Shown: positions 35,968 to 45,256 of the stretch, piece by piece
Position numbering within the stretch: position 1 is the stretch's first letter
Layout of the letters: each line of letters begins with the position of its first letter
DNA from: Paramagnetospirillum magnetotacticum MS-1
GTDB lineage: Bacteria > Pseudomonadota > Alphaproteobacteria > Rhodospirillales > Magnetospirillaceae
Direction: 5' to 3'
NCBI RefSeq assembly: GCF_000829825.1
Contig: NZ_JXSL01000030.1
Location: 379,501-443,500 of the forward strand
Length of the DNA stretch: 64,000 nucleotides
Program-made: the position numbers and the translations under genes
Notes under the pieces: generated by a model
Told to the model about the DNA's origin: nothing
Seen by the model: only the letters and a program-made list of their open reading frames with translations
The model's database searches: none

Positions 35968-36716
35968 TGAAAAAGCTGCTTCTTGCCCTGTTGGTGCTGT
36001 TGCCGCTTGGCCCCGCAAGTGCCGTAGAACCGCTGGTCGCCGATTTGTCCAAGCATCTGGTGGCCATCACCACCGGCTTCGCGGGCACCGACGTGCTGCT
36101 GTTCGGCGCCATCGAGGAAATGGACGGCGGCAAGTCTGGCGACGTGGTGGTGGTGGTGCGCGGTCCCCACAAGGGCGAGACCCTGCGGCGCAAGGACCGC
36201 ACCGCCGGGATCTGGATCAATTCCGGCATCGCCAAGGTGGATAACGCTCCATCCTTCTATCAGGTGGCCTCGACCCGCCCCTTGGACCAGTTGGCCCCGC
36301 CCGCCATCCTGGACCGTCACCAGATCGGGCTGGACCATCTGGACCTGGATATCCGGGTCAAGGACGGCGGCGCCGACACCGATCAGTACCGCCAGGCCCT
36401 GTTCCGCCTGAACCAGAAGAAGGGGCTGTACGGCGACAAGGTGCTGGACATCGGCATGCTGAGCCAGCGCCTGTTCCGCACCGATGTGCATTTCCCCGCC
36501 AATGTGCCGGTGGGCGTCTACATGGTCGAAGTCTATCTGATGGCTGGCGGACAGGTGATCAGCGCCCAAACCACGCCGCTGGTGGTCAGCAAGATCGGCA
36601 TCGGTGCCGATGTCTTCGATTTCGCCCATCATCAGGCGGCGGCCTACGGCCTCATCGCCATCGCGCTGGCCGCCCTGGCGGGCTGGCTGGCGGCGGTGGT
36701 CTTCAAGAAAGCCTGA
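35967..36716 (+). CDS. TIGR02186 family membrane protein
   Basis: A 249-residue protein with a cleavable signal peptide (LLLALLVLLPLGPASA), a periplasmic beta-rich domain starting LVADLSKHLVAITTGFAGTDVLLFGAIE, and a C-terminal membrane segment (AYGLIAIALAALAGWLAAVVF). This matches the TIGR02186 family found next to TauE/SafE transporters (quoted in part: AITTGFAGTDVLLFGAIE). It may be an accessory subunit of the exporter; the role is inferred from position only. Confidence 0.8.
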   Translation: MKKLLLALLVLLPLGPASAVEPLVADLSKHLVAITTGFAGTDVLLFGAIEEMDGGKSGDVVVVVRGPHKGETLRRKDRTAGIWINSGIAKVDNAPSFYQVASTRPLDQLAPPAILDRHQIGLDHLDLDIRVKDGGADTDQYRQALFRLNQKKGLYGDKVLDIGMLSQRLFRTDVHFPANVPVGVYMVEVYLMAGGQVISAQTTPLVVSKIGIGADVFDFAHHQAAAYGLIAIALAALAGWLAAVVFKKA

Positions 36717-36736
36717 TAATTTCCGGGGAGGATATC

Positions 36737-37204
36737 ATGCCGACCAATCGCGTGTTCCTGGTGGTAGTGGACGACTCGCCCGAGATGCAGGCGGCGCTTC
36801 GTTTCGCCTGCCGCCGGGCCAAATCCTCGGATGGGCAGGTGGCTCTGTTGCGGGTGATCGAACCCACCGAATACGAACACTTCGCCTCCATCGGCAATCT
36901 GATGCGGGCCGAAGCGCGCGAGGCGGCCGAGGAATTGCTCAACCGTCTGGCGGGCGACGTCAATCAGATGTCGGGCCATCTGCCGGTGCTTCACGTGCGC
37001 GAAGGCAATCCCAGGGACGAACTCATCGCCCTGATCAGCGAAGAGCCGTCCATCTCAGTGCTGGTGCTGGCCGCCGATACCGGGCCGGGCGGGCCGGGCC
37101 CGTTGGTGACGGCGCTGACGGGCAAATATATCGGCAAGCTGCGCGTACCTCTGACCCTGGTGCCCGGCAGCCTGACGCCCGATCAGATCGACGCCATTAC
37201 CTGA
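36737..37204 (+). CDS. Universal stress protein (UspA family)
   Basis: A 155-residue protein. FLVVVDDSPEMQAALRFACRRA at the start, LLRVIEP, and a C-terminal LVLAADTG...RVPLTLVPG fit the USP fold. The ATP-binding loop G-x2-G-x9-G-(S/T) is only loosely kept (GPGGPGPLVTALTG). It starts 20 bases after the TIGR02186 gene with SD GGGGAGG, so it probably belongs to the same transcript. Confidence 0.85.
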   Translation: MPTNRVFLVVVDDSPEMQAALRFACRRAKSSDGQVALLRVIEPTEYEHFASIGNLMRAEAREAAEELLNRLAGDVNQMSGHLPVLHVREGNPRDELIALISEEPSISVLVLAADTGPGGPGPLVTALTGKYIGKLRVPLTLVPGSLTPDQIDAIT

Positions 37205-37225
37205 GGATTTTCCCCCAATCGCCGG

Positions 37226-37248
37226 GCGCCCCGGTGTTGCCGGGGCGC
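37226..37248 (+). terminator. Hairpin after the universal stress gene
   Basis: GCGCCCCGG and CCGGGGCGC form a perfect 9-base stem with a 5-base loop, followed by GGTGTGTTTC. The T-run is weak but the position, 22 bases after the stop, fits a terminator. Confidence 0.6.
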
Positions 37249-37336
37249 CGGTGTGTTTCATCCTACTCCTTGACTCGGAGATAGGGCTCGCCATCTACTA
37301 GGAGCAGTTTTCGTGCTCCGAAGCGTAAGGACCCCC

Positions 37337-37885
37337 ATGTTCATCCAGACCGAACCCACCCCCAATCCCGCCACCCTGAAATTCCTCCCCGGCACCGTGG
37401 TGATGGGACAGGGTACCGCCGATTTCGCCGAGGCCTCGCGCGCCTCTGGCTCGCCTCTGGCCACCCGCCTGTTCGCCATCGAAGGCGTGGGCAGCGTGTT
37501 TCTCGGCACCGACTTCATCACCGTGGCCAAGGCGGATTCCGCCGACTGGCAGGTGGTCAAGCCCCAGGTGCTGGCGGCCATCATGGACCACTACAATTCC
37601 GGCGATCCCGTCATCAACCCCGGCTCGGAAGCCGCCTCCGCCTCGGGCGACGATGACGGCATCGTCATGCAGATCAAGGAACTGCTGGACACCCGCGTGC
37701 GCCCGGCCGTGGCCCAGGACGGCGGCGATATCATCTTCCGCGCCTTCGAGGACGGCATCGTCTACCTGCACCTTCAGGGCGCCTGTTCGGGTTGCCCCTC
37801 GTCCAGCGCCACCCTGAAGCACGGTATCGAGAACATGCTGAAGTATTATGTTCCCGAAGTGATGGCCGTGCAGGCCGTCGATTAA
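37337..37885 (+). CDS. nfuA: NifU-like iron-sulfur scaffold protein
   Basis: A 182-residue Nfu protein. The N-terminal Nfu domain (TEPTPNPATLKFLPG) is followed by a linker and the C-terminal NifU-like domain with the cluster motif ACSGCPSSSATLKHGIE. The CxxC Cys pair binds a [4Fe-4S] cluster shared by a dimer, which is delivered to client enzymes. In this window, clients could include the nitrate and nitrite reductases and GltBD, as an inference. The ATG is at MFIQTE, the usual family start. Confidence 0.93.
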   Translation: MFIQTEPTPNPATLKFLPGTVVMGQGTADFAEASRASGSPLATRLFAIEGVGSVFLGTDFITVAKADSADWQVVKPQVLAAIMDHYNSGDPVINPGSEAASASGDDDGIVMQIKELLDTRVRPAVAQDGGDIIFRAFEDGIVYLHLQGACSGCPSSSATLKHGIENMLKYYVPEVMAVQAVD

Positions 37886-37912
37886 CCGTCTCTTCCGTCT
37901 CGTTTTTTGCGG

Positions 37913-37941
37913 CACGCCCCGAGCCTCCGGCTCGGGGCGTG
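37913..37941 (+). terminator. Intrinsic terminator after nfuA
   Basis: CACGCCCCGAGCC and GGCTCGGGGCGTG form a 13-base perfect stem with a 3-base loop, followed by TTCCGTTT. It lies 27 bases after the nfuA stop codon. Confidence 0.85.
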
Positions 37942-38047
37942 TTCCGTTTATGTTCGTATGCCGGGCGGTTTTTGGTTGATTTACCTCAAACGCCTCGGTT
38001 ATGGTCGTCGTCGATATTGCACTGCAACAAAACGGAGGCAGCCCCAT

Positions 38048-38977
38048 ATGCGAATCGGGTCGATCGGATCCCGAGTATTTTCCGCCCTTAGTTTCGCAGC
38101 CATTCTCGGCGCGGTCGGCGGTCTTTACTGGATAGCACTTCATGATACCGCCGCGCCCGTCGCGGTGGCCCGTCCCCAGGCCCAGGCCGCCGCTTCGCAG
38201 CAGGCGGCCGGACTGACCGGGGATGATGTCAACAGCGCCGTCCGCCTCAATCTGGCACTGGATCGCATGGGCTATCGCCTGGATGCGGTCGCCGCGGGCC
38301 AGTCGGATGTGCCCCCGCTGTTCCTGCCCAATGTTCCCGGCGACATCGACGACCTGCCCGATATCGAGGGCAAGAAGGCGGTGTTCCTGCGCGTCATGCT
38401 GCCCCTGGTTCTGGTGGTGGACGAGGAAATCGCCGCCGAGCGGTCGCGTCTGCTCGACATCATGAACCGCAAGGCCAACCGCCTGCATATTCCCGCCTCG
38501 GATCAGGCCTGGCTGGCCGACCTTGCCCAACGCTACGATGTGGAGGACGGCAATCTGCGCAAGCTGCTGTCCCGCGTCGATGTGGTCCCGCCCTCCCTGG
38601 CGCTCGCCCAATCGGCCGAGGAATCGGGCTGGGGAACGTCGAAGCTGGTGCGCCGCTCGCGCAATCTGTTCGGCCATACGGTGGAAGTCTCGGCCGACGG
38701 TACCGGCATGCGTAACTTCACCACGCTCTACGAGGCGGTGCGCGCCTATGTGCACAACCTCAACACCCACCGGGCCTATGACGGATTGCGCAGGGTCCGC
38801 GCCCAGACCCGTGCCGAAGGGGCGCGCCCCGATGGCCATACCCTGGCGGCGGCGCTGGCCACCTATTCCGAGCGCGGCGATGCCTATGTGCAGACCATCC
38901 GCACCCTGATCCGCCGCAACGATCTGGTGCGCTACGATCAGGCCCGCCTCGGCAGGCTACAGGCCCGCCGAGGCTAG
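38048..38977 (+). CDS. Glucosaminidase-domain (Bax-like) exported protein
   Basis: A 309-residue protein. An N-terminal signal anchor (VFSALSFAAILGAVGGLYWI) precedes an Ala/Gln-rich linker and a glucosaminidase domain: PPSLALAQSAEESGWGTSKL holds the catalytic Glu, followed by NLFGHTVE and YVHNLNTHRAYDGLR. It resembles Bax and FlgJ-type murein hydrolases and should cut or bind peptidoglycan in the periplasm. The ATG has GGAGG 9 bases upstream. It is convergent with tldD. Confidence 0.85.
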   Translation: MRIGSIGSRVFSALSFAAILGAVGGLYWIALHDTAAPVAVARPQAQAAASQQAAGLTGDDVNSAVRLNLALDRMGYRLDAVAAGQSDVPPLFLPNVPGDIDDLPDIEGKKAVFLRVMLPLVLVVDEEIAAERSRLLDIMNRKANRLHIPASDQAWLADLAQRYDVEDGNLRKLLSRVDVVPPSLALAQSAEESGWGTSKLVRRSRNLFGHTVEVSADGTGMRNFTTLYEAVRAYVHNLNTHRAYDGLRRVRAQTRAEGARPDGHTLAAALATYSERGDAYVQTIRTLIRRNDLVRYDQARLGRLQARRG

Positions 38978-38982
38978 CCGGC

Positions 38983-40416
38983 TCAGGCCGCCGTTCCGCC
39001 CACGGTCAGCCCGTCCATGCGCAGCGTGGGCTGCCCCACGCCGACGGGAACGCCCTGGCCGTCCTTGCCGCAGGTGCCGATACCGGGGTCAAGGGCCAGA
39101 TCATTGCCGATCAGGGTGACGCGGGTCATGGCATCCGGGCCGTTGCCGATCAGGGTGGCGCCCTTGACCGCGGGTCCCACCTTGCCGTTCTCGATGAGAT
39201 AGGCTTCCGAGGCGGAAAACACGAACTTTCCGTTGGTGATATCCACCTGACCGCCGCCGAAATTGACGGCGTAGATGCCCCTGGGCACCGAGGCGATGAT
39301 CTCGGCCGGGTCCTTATCGCCTCCCAACATGAAAGTATTGGTCATGCGCGGGATGGGGGCATGGGCATAGGACTGGCGCCGCCCGTTGCCGGTGGCGGGC
39401 ACGCCCATCAGGCGGGCATTCATGCGGTCCTGAAGATAGCCGACCAGAATGCCGTCCTCGATCAGCACGGTGCGCGAGCTGGCCGTGCCCTCGTCGTCGA
39501 TGGACAGCGAGCCGCGCCGGTCGGGAATGGTGCCGTCATCGACCACGGTGACGCCGGGCGAGGCGACACGGGTGCCGATCTTGCCGGTGAAGGCCGAAGT
39601 GGACTTGCGGTTGAAATCGCCTTCCAGACCATGCCCCACAGCCTCGTGCAGCATGACGCCGGGCCAGCCGGGCCCCAGCACCACGGGCATCTCGCCCGCC
39701 GGAGCGGGGATGGAACCGAGATTGACCGAGGCCTGGCGCAAGGCCTCGTCGGCACAGTGATGCCAGTCGGCCAGACCCATGACGCCGCCATAGCCGATCC
39801 GCCCGCCCATGCCGTGCCCGCCGGTTTCCATGCGGTCACCCTCGGCCAGGACCACGTTGACGCCAAGCCGCACCATGGGGCGGATATCGGCGGCCAGGGT
39901 TCCGTCGGCCCGCAAGATGGCCACCGCCTGCCACGACCCGGCCAGGGAGGCCGTCACTTGCCGCACCCGATTATCCTTGGAGCGGGTATAGGAATCGATC
40001 TCTTCGAGCAGGCGAACCTTGTCTTCGAAGGGCACTTGAGCCAGGGGATTGACCTCGGTATACAGCGCCTTGGCCCCACCCACGGGGGCCTGGGCCATGG
40101 TGCCCGCATGGCCCGAGCGCACGGCGCGCACCGTCTGGGCCGCCCGGCGGACGGCATCGAGGGACAGGTCCGAGCCATGGGCGTAGCCGTGCGCCTCGCC
40201 CGCCACGGCGCGCAGGCCGAAGCCCTGGGTGGTGTCGAAACTGGCGCTCTTGATCTGGCCGTCATCGAGGACCAGGGATTCCGATTGCCGGTATTCCAGG
40301 AACAGTTCGCCGTCATCGGCGCCCATTAGGGCTTCGGCGACGACGCGGCGCAAGCCATCCGCATCCAGGCCGGTTTGGGTAAAGAACAGATCCTGGGCCA
40401 CGGCGAGGTTGGACAT
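38983..40416 (-). CDS. tldD: Metalloprotease TldD
   Basis: A 477-residue TldD. The zinc site is in MLHEAVGHGLEGDFNRK (HExxxH), and the distal Cys is in DPGIGTCGKDGQGV. TldD acts with TldE/PmbA as a cytoplasmic heterodimer that degrades unfolded peptides and matures microcins and PQQ-like peptides. No tldE is in the window. The ATG at 40416 (MSNLAVAQ) is chosen over a longer frame that would overlap the divergent DUF3422 gene. Confidence 0.93.
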   Translation of the reverse strand: MSNLAVAQDLFFTQTGLDADGLRRVVAEALMGADDGELFLEYRQSESLVLDDGQIKSASFDTTQGFGLRAVAGEAHGYAHGSDLSLDAVRRAAQTVRAVRSGHAGTMAQAPVGGAKALYTEVNPLAQVPFEDKVRLLEEIDSYTRSKDNRVRQVTASLAGSWQAVAILRADGTLAADIRPMVRLGVNVVLAEGDRMETGGHGMGGRIGYGGVMGLADWHHCADEALRQASVNLGSIPAPAGEMPVVLGPGWPGVMLHEAVGHGLEGDFNRKSTSAFTGKIGTRVASPGVTVVDDGTIPDRRGSLSIDDEGTASSRTVLIEDGILVGYLQDRMNARLMGVPATGNGRRQSYAHAPIPRMTNTFMLGGDKDPAEIIASVPRGIYAVNFGGGQVDITNGKFVFSASEAYLIENGKVGPAVKGATLIGNGPDAMTRVTLIGNDLALDPGIGTCGKDGQGVPVGVGQPTLRMDGLTVGGTAA

Positions 40417-40492
40417 AAAGGCTCCTGACGGAAAGGGGCTGGGTGGTGTAAACCTGAAGACAGCAGCATCTCTTATCGGAGACATATGGGCA

Positions 40493-41773
40493 ATGGCCGA
40501 CGGCTTGCCAATCAGGCTCAATGAACACGCCCAAAGGCGAAGCTTGGCTGGCGAGGTCCACGCCCGGCCCTACGAACTGCTGACCGCCCCGGTGCGGGCC
40601 TCGCAACTGGCCATGGTGGGCGCCAGTCCCGACCATGAGCGCGCCCATCTGGCCCGCTTGCTGGCCAGCCACGGCGCCGAGCCCCCCGGTGACGGCGCGG
40701 GCTACTTCATCCGCGATCTGGGTGGCTTCCGCCTGCGCTGGGAACGGCATTCGGAATTTTCCACCTATACGGTGATGCGCTTCGACCCGTTCGACGACGG
40801 CTTTGCCCATACGGCGCTGGACCTGATCCCCGCCGATTGGATGGAGACCCTGCCGGGCGAAGCCATGACCGCCGTCCATGTGCTGGTCGCCAAAGATCTG
40901 CCCGACGATCTGGGACCACTGTTCGACGGCAATTCCCTGGTGGGCGCCAAGGTCCTGTGGGGCGCGGGCGAGGCCTGGACCGATTTCCGCCTGCATGCCG
41001 ACGGCTTTTCCCGCGTGGTGCTCAAGGATTGCGGTCTGACGCGGGGCCAGACCGGGCGACTGGTCCAGCGTCTTCTGGAGATCGAGACCTATCGCATGAT
41101 GGCGCTGCTGGCCTTTCCCCTGGCCCGCCAATCCGCCCCCGAAGTCGCCCGCATCGACCGCGAACTGGCCGGTATCGTCAGCCAACTGGCCGACCCGGCT
41201 GTGCAGCAGAACGACCGGGACCTTCTGGAACACCTCACCCGGCTGGCCGCCGAGGCCGAGCGCCTGGACGCCGCCACCAGCTTCCGCCTGTCGGCGGCCA
41301 AGGCCTATTACGCCATCGTCTGCCGCCGCATCGAGGAATTGCGCGAAGACCGCATCCCCGGCCTGCAAACCTTCGCCGAATTCGTCGACCGGCGCCTAGG
41401 CCCGGCCATGAAGACCTGCGAATCCGTCAGCGAGCGCCAGCAATTGCTGGCCACACGGGTATCGCGGGCCGGCGACCTGCTGCGCACCCGGGTGGATATC
41501 GCCCTGGAAGAAAAGAACCGCGACCTGCTGAACTCCATGAACCGCCGCGCCGAGTTGCAACTGCGCCTGCAAGAGACGGTGGAAGGGCTCTCGGTGGTGG
41601 CCATCAGCTACTATCTGCTGGGCCTGATCGGCTATCTCGCCAAGGGCCTGAAGTCGGTGGGGCTGCCGGTGGATTACGATCTGGCGGGACTGATCGGCCT
41701 GCCCGTGGTGGCCGCCGCCGTCTGGCTGGGCGTGCGGCGCCTGAGAAAGGCGCTGAGCCACACGGGGGAGTGA
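40493..41773 (+). CDS. DUF3422 family membrane protein
   Basis: A 426-residue protein opening RLNEHAQRRSLAGEVHARPYE, which matches DUF3422 (quoted parts: SLAGEVHARPYE). The centre is helical. The C-terminus has two membrane segments (LSVVAISYYLLGLIGYLA and LAGLIGLPVVAAAVWLGV) separated by a short loop. The family has no known function; the end resembles CorA-like helical pairs only in general layout. It is divergent from tldD, sharing about 75 bases of upstream DNA. Confidence 0.75.
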   Translation: MADGLPIRLNEHAQRRSLAGEVHARPYELLTAPVRASQLAMVGASPDHERAHLARLLASHGAEPPGDGAGYFIRDLGGFRLRWERHSEFSTYTVMRFDPFDDGFAHTALDLIPADWMETLPGEAMTAVHVLVAKDLPDDLGPLFDGNSLVGAKVLWGAGEAWTDFRLHADGFSRVVLKDCGLTRGQTGRLVQRLLEIETYRMMALLAFPLARQSAPEVARIDRELAGIVSQLADPAVQQNDRDLLEHLTRLAAEAERLDAATSFRLSAAKAYYAIVCRRIEELREDRIPGLQTFAEFVDRRLGPAMKTCESVSERQQLLATRVSRAGDLLRTRVDIALEEKNRDLLNSMNRRAELQLRLQETVEGLSVVAISYYLLGLIGYLAKGLKSVGLPVDYDLAGLIGLPVVAAAVWLGVRRLRKALSHTGE

Positions 41774-41843
41774 GAGAACAGATGCGGCCGAGACGGCCGC
41801 GCTCCATGAGTGGTGGACTTGGAGCGCGGGCATCTTGCCCGCA

Positions 41844-44345
41844 TTACAGCGGCCAGGGGCTCTTGGTGCGCACCAGCTCGGCGAACTGGTCGGCGGGGAC
41901 CGCCTTGCTGAAATAGAAGCCCTGGGCCTCGTCCACTTTGTGGGCCTGGAGGAAGTCCAACTGCTCCTGGGTCTCGATGCCTTCGACATTGACCCGCGTC
42001 CTCAGCGAATGGCCCAGATTGACGATGGCCTGGACCACGGCGGCATTGTCGGGATGCTGGCCGATATCCACCACGAAGGAGCGGTCGATCTTCAGCTTGT
42101 CCACGGGAAAGCGCTTCAGATAGTTCAGCGAGGAATAGCCAGTGCCGAAATCGTCGATGGAGATCAACACCCCCATGGCGCGCAGGCCCTGAAGCACCTC
42201 GATGGTGGCGTCCACGTTCTGCATGGCGATGCCCTCGGTGATCTCCAGTTGGAGCTGATCGGGGGCAAAGCCGGTCTGGTCCAGAATATCGGCCACCATG
42301 GAGATGATGGACTGAGTCTGCTTGAACTGGGCGGGCGACAGATTGACGGCGATCTTCATGGGCTCCAGCCCATCCTTCTGCCATTCGCGGCCCTGTTGGC
42401 AGGCGCGGTGCAAAATCCAGCGCCCCAGCGGGCCGATCAGGTCCGAGCGCTCGATGATGGGAATGAACTCGCCGGGGGGCATCCATCCCCGCGTCGGGTG
42501 GTTCCATCGCAGCAAGGCCTCGCAGCCCACGATACGCCGCGTACTCATCTCCACCAGGGGCTGGTAGTGCAGTTCCAGTTGCTCGGTCCCCAGCGCCAGA
42601 CGCAGATCGTGTTCGACAAGCTTGCGGGCGCGGACTTCGGCGTCCATCTGGGCCACATAGAAGTGATAGTTGTTCCGCCCCTCGGCCTTGGAGCGGAACA
42701 TGGCCAGATCGGCATTCTTCAGCAATTGCTCGGCATCGGAGGAATCGTCTGGATAGATGGTGATGCCGATGGAGGTGCTGGTCCTGACCTCGTGTTCCTC
42801 CAATCCGAAGGGGTCGCTGATTCCGGCAATGATGGTCTCCGCCACCCGCGAGGCGCCTTCCAGATCATCGAGATTGGTGAGAAGCACCGCGAATTCGTCG
42901 CCACCCAGGCGGGCCACGGTATCGGTCTCGCGCACGCAGCGGATCAGGCGCTTGGCCACGGCGCGCAGCAGCAAGTCGCCCACATGGTGGCCCAGCGTGT
43001 CGTTGACGTCCTTGAACTTGTCGAGGTCGAGGAACATCAACGCCAGCTTCCAGCCCGACCGCTTGGCCTGGGCCAGGCTTTGGCGCAGGCGCTCCTGGAA
43101 CAGAACGCGGTTGGGCAGATCGGTCAGCGAATCGTGATGGGCCAGGCGCTGGATCCGCGCCGCCGTCATTTTGCGTTCGGTGACATCGCGTCCGACCAGG
43201 ACCAGACCGCGGCGTTTTCCATCCGCATGGAACAGCGGAATCTTCAGCATGTCGAAAACCTTGGTGCCGCGGCTGGGCGTCTCCATGGTCTTCTCGTAGC
43301 TGAGCGCCTTGCCCTCTTTCCAGGCCCGTTCGTCGGTCTCTTTCGCCGAGGTCAGGAATTCCTGAAAATTGTGCGACAGCCGCGCCAGTTCCGGCCCCGT
43401 CCGTCCCACATAGTCCACGCCCGCCAGCCCGACCAGATCCAGGTAGAACTGGTTGGCCACCAGCCATCGGCCCTTACCGTCCTTGAAACAAATCAGATCG
43501 GGCAGCGCATTGATCAGGGTGGTCAGCCATTCCCTCTGGTTCAGCAGTTCTGCTTCATTGGCCTTGCGCAGAGTGATGTCGTGGCCGATGGCGACGAACA
43601 GGCGCTGCCCGCCCAGTTCCATGGCCGCCAGCGATAGTTCCAACGGGAAGTGCGCGCGGGTCTTGCGCACGCCGATCACCTCGGTACGGTGGTCGAGGAA
43701 GGGGTCTGGCCTCACCAGTTCCGGGATCAGCAGGGCGATTGGCTTACCGACGATCTCGGGCGGGGCATAGCCGAATATGCGCTCAGCCGAAGGATTATAG
43801 GTCCCGATGGCCCCGTCCTCGCTGAAGGTCACGATGGCATCGGCGGTGTTGTCGACGATGGCCCGGTTGTGCAATTCCGACAGCCGGTAATTCTCGGCCA
43901 GCGCCTCCATGGTGAGGGCTTGCTGACGCAACTGCGTTTCCCGCGAAGCCATGCTGGTGACGTCGAAGATCTGCACCAGCCCGGCCCGCCGCCCTCCGGC
44001 TTCCAGTGGCTTTATCACCACGATCTGGTGCATGTCCACGCGCCGGTCCGGCCGAGATCCGCTTCGTGTCAAAGGAAAAAGCATGCTGTCCGCCGAGGAG
44101 GACAGCATGGGGGGCAGACCGCCGTCCAGCGCCAGGCCGATGGCCTCGGCGACGCTCCCTTCGGACAGAGACGGAAATATCTCGGCAATGGTGCGCCCCA
44201 CGGCGGCGGCGGCGGGAATACCCGACGCCTCGGCCAGCCAGGCGTTCCACAGAACGGCGCGGCCCTCGCCGTCAAGCAGGACGAGACCCATTTCCGCCGC
44301 ATCGGTCAGGGAACTCAAGAATGGGTCGAACGCCATCCCGTTCAT
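41844..44345 (-). CDS. PAS-GGDEF-EAL cyclic-di-GMP signalling protein
   Basis: A protein of about 833 residues. Three PAS-like sensor modules come first (one around LVLLDGEGRAVLWNAWLA, one at AIVTFSEDGAIGTYNPSAER, one at DLICFKDGKGRWLVANQF). The GGDEF domain has an intact active site (VARLGGDEFAVLL), and the EAL domain has CEALLRWNHP and SIDDFGTGYSSLNYLKRFP. Both catalytic motifs look functional, so it may both make and break c-di-GMP. There are no membrane segments, so it senses an intracellular cue. The ATG at 44345 is preceded by GGGAG; a GTG at 44378 is a longer alternative. Confidence 0.9.
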   Translation of the reverse strand: MNGMAFDPFLSSLTDAAEMGLVLLDGEGRAVLWNAWLAEASGIPAAAAVGRTIAEIFPSLSEGSVAEAIGLALDGGLPPMLSSSADSMLFPLTRSGSRPDRRVDMHQIVVIKPLEAGGRRAGLVQIFDVTSMASRETQLRQQALTMEALAENYRLSELHNRAIVDNTADAIVTFSEDGAIGTYNPSAERIFGYAPPEIVGKPIALLIPELVRPDPFLDHRTEVIGVRKTRAHFPLELSLAAMELGGQRLFVAIGHDITLRKANEAELLNQREWLTTLINALPDLICFKDGKGRWLVANQFYLDLVGLAGVDYVGRTGPELARLSHNFQEFLTSAKETDERAWKEGKALSYEKTMETPSRGTKVFDMLKIPLFHADGKRRGLVLVGRDVTERKMTAARIQRLAHHDSLTDLPNRVLFQERLRQSLAQAKRSGWKLALMFLDLDKFKDVNDTLGHHVGDLLLRAVAKRLIRCVRETDTVARLGGDEFAVLLTNLDDLEGASRVAETIIAGISDPFGLEEHEVRTSTSIGITIYPDDSSDAEQLLKNADLAMFRSKAEGRNNYHFYVAQMDAEVRARKLVEHDLRLALGTEQLELHYQPLVEMSTRRIVGCEALLRWNHPTRGWMPPGEFIPIIERSDLIGPLGRWILHRACQQGREWQKDGLEPMKIAVNLSPAQFKQTQSIISMVADILDQTGFAPDQLQLEITEGIAMQNVDATIEVLQGLRAMGVLISIDDFGTGYSSLNYLKRFPVDKLKIDRSFVVDIGQHPDNAAVVQAIVNLGHSLRTRVNVEGIETQEQLDFLQAHKVDEAQGFYFSKAVPADQFAELVRTKSPWPL

Positions 44346-44537
44346 CTGGATATCATCTCCCGATCCCGCGTGCCGCACGGGCGGCCAGCGTGCCGTGGCT
44401 GTCGTCGAGCGGTAGCACGGTGCGGCTCGTCATGACTGTGCTCCGGAGAGGTCCCTGGGGTCTTACAAATCTATGCTTGACGCCTTGCCGCGCCGCAAGG
44501 GTAAAGTCCTGGTCACGGCTTGGCGCGGGAGAGCACC

Positions 44538-44957
44538 ATGATGATCAGTCACCACGCAGCCCTCATTTACGTCATGGTCATGGTTTCGGCCGCCGACGGC
44601 AACATGACCGACCCGGAATTGCGCATGATCGGCGAGATCGTCAATTTCCTGCCCATCTTCCGTGATTACGACCCGGAACTGTTGACCCGCACCACCGCGG
44701 CCTGTGCCGAAATTCTGGATTCGGATGACGGCCTGAACCGTATCTTGGATGTCATCAAGGCCTCGCTTCCGCCCAAACTGCGCGAGACCGCCTACGCTCT
44801 GGCCTGCGACGTGGCCGCCGCCGACCGCGATCCCCATCGCGAAGTCATGCGCCTGCTTGAGCTATTCCGCCACCGCCTGGATATCGACCGCCTGGCCGCC
44901 GCCGCCATCGAACGCGGCGCCATGGCCCGCTTCGCCATCCTGCCGGTTCACGCCTGA
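44538..44957 (+). CDS. TerB-like (tellurite resistance-type) protein
   Basis: A 139-residue all-helical protein. ISHHAALIYVMVMVSAADGNMTDPELRMIGEIV and a second half with AYALACDVAAADRDPHREVMRLL carry the paired acidic metal-binding patterns of the TerB fold (A-D-G and A-D-R). The family binds divalent metal and is linked to stress responses; its role here is unknown. The ATG follows GGGAGA. It is the last gene before the tRNA-Thr that holds the island. Confidence 0.75.
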   Translation: MMISHHAALIYVMVMVSAADGNMTDPELRMIGEIVNFLPIFRDYDPELLTRTTAACAEILDSDDGLNRILDVIKASLPPKLRETAYALACDVAAADRDPHREVMRLLELFRHRLDIDRLAAAAIERGAMARFAILPVHA

Positions 44958-45053
44958 CCGCCAGGACATTTGGCGACAGGGACTTGCAAATCCCCCGGGG
45001 CGGCGCTATTTTCCGCCCCTCGATTGCCCCTCGCGGGCGGATCGCGACAGTGG

Positions 45054-45129
45054 GCCGGCGTAGCTCAGTTGGTAGAGCAGCGCATTCGTAATGCGCGGGC
45101 CGAGGGTTCGAATCCTTTCGCCGGCACCA
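45054..45129 (+). tRNA. tRNA-Thr(CGU), island integration target
   Basis: The acceptor arms are GCCGGCG/CGCCGGC with discriminator A and encoded CCA. The anticodon arm GCGCA, loop TTCGTAA, TGCGC gives anticodon CGU (reads ACG), and the T loop is TTCGAAT. The last 47 bases are repeated at 56634, so the island inserted at its 3' half and restored a whole tRNA. Confidence 0.96.
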
Positions 45130-45133
45130 TTTT
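45083..45133. repeat. attL, 51-bp direct repeat in tRNA-Thr
   Basis: Begins CATTCGTAATGCGCGGGCC and runs through the 3' end of the tRNA and four following T. Identical to 56634-56684. The preceding base context differs (GCG here, ATA at the right copy), which fixes the border. Confidence 0.93.
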
Positions 45134-45156
45134 CCTCAATAAAATCAATGCCAACT

Positions 45157-45178
45157 GGCCGCTGAAAAGCGGCCTTTT
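45157..45178 (+). terminator. Intrinsic terminator just inside the island
   Basis: GGCCGCT and AGCGGCC form a 7-base stem with loop GAAA, followed by four T. It ends the tRNA-Thr transcript and so insulates it from the integrase gene. Confidence 0.85.
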
Positions 45179-45179
45179 G

Positions 45180-45200
45180 CATTTAACAGTCATTTCACAT
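45180..45200. repeat. Possible integrase arm-type site, left
   Basis: CATTTAACAGTC followed by ATTTCACAT. The same 21 bases with one mismatch occur at 56559-56579, each about 50 bases inside an att core. Direct repeats in this position are typical arm-binding sites of tyrosine integrases. Confidence 0.55.
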
Positions 45201-45256
45201 AAGCTCGCAGCGAGTGCGTGAGAATTATCAGCAACTATTTGTTGTTACGGTGGGAA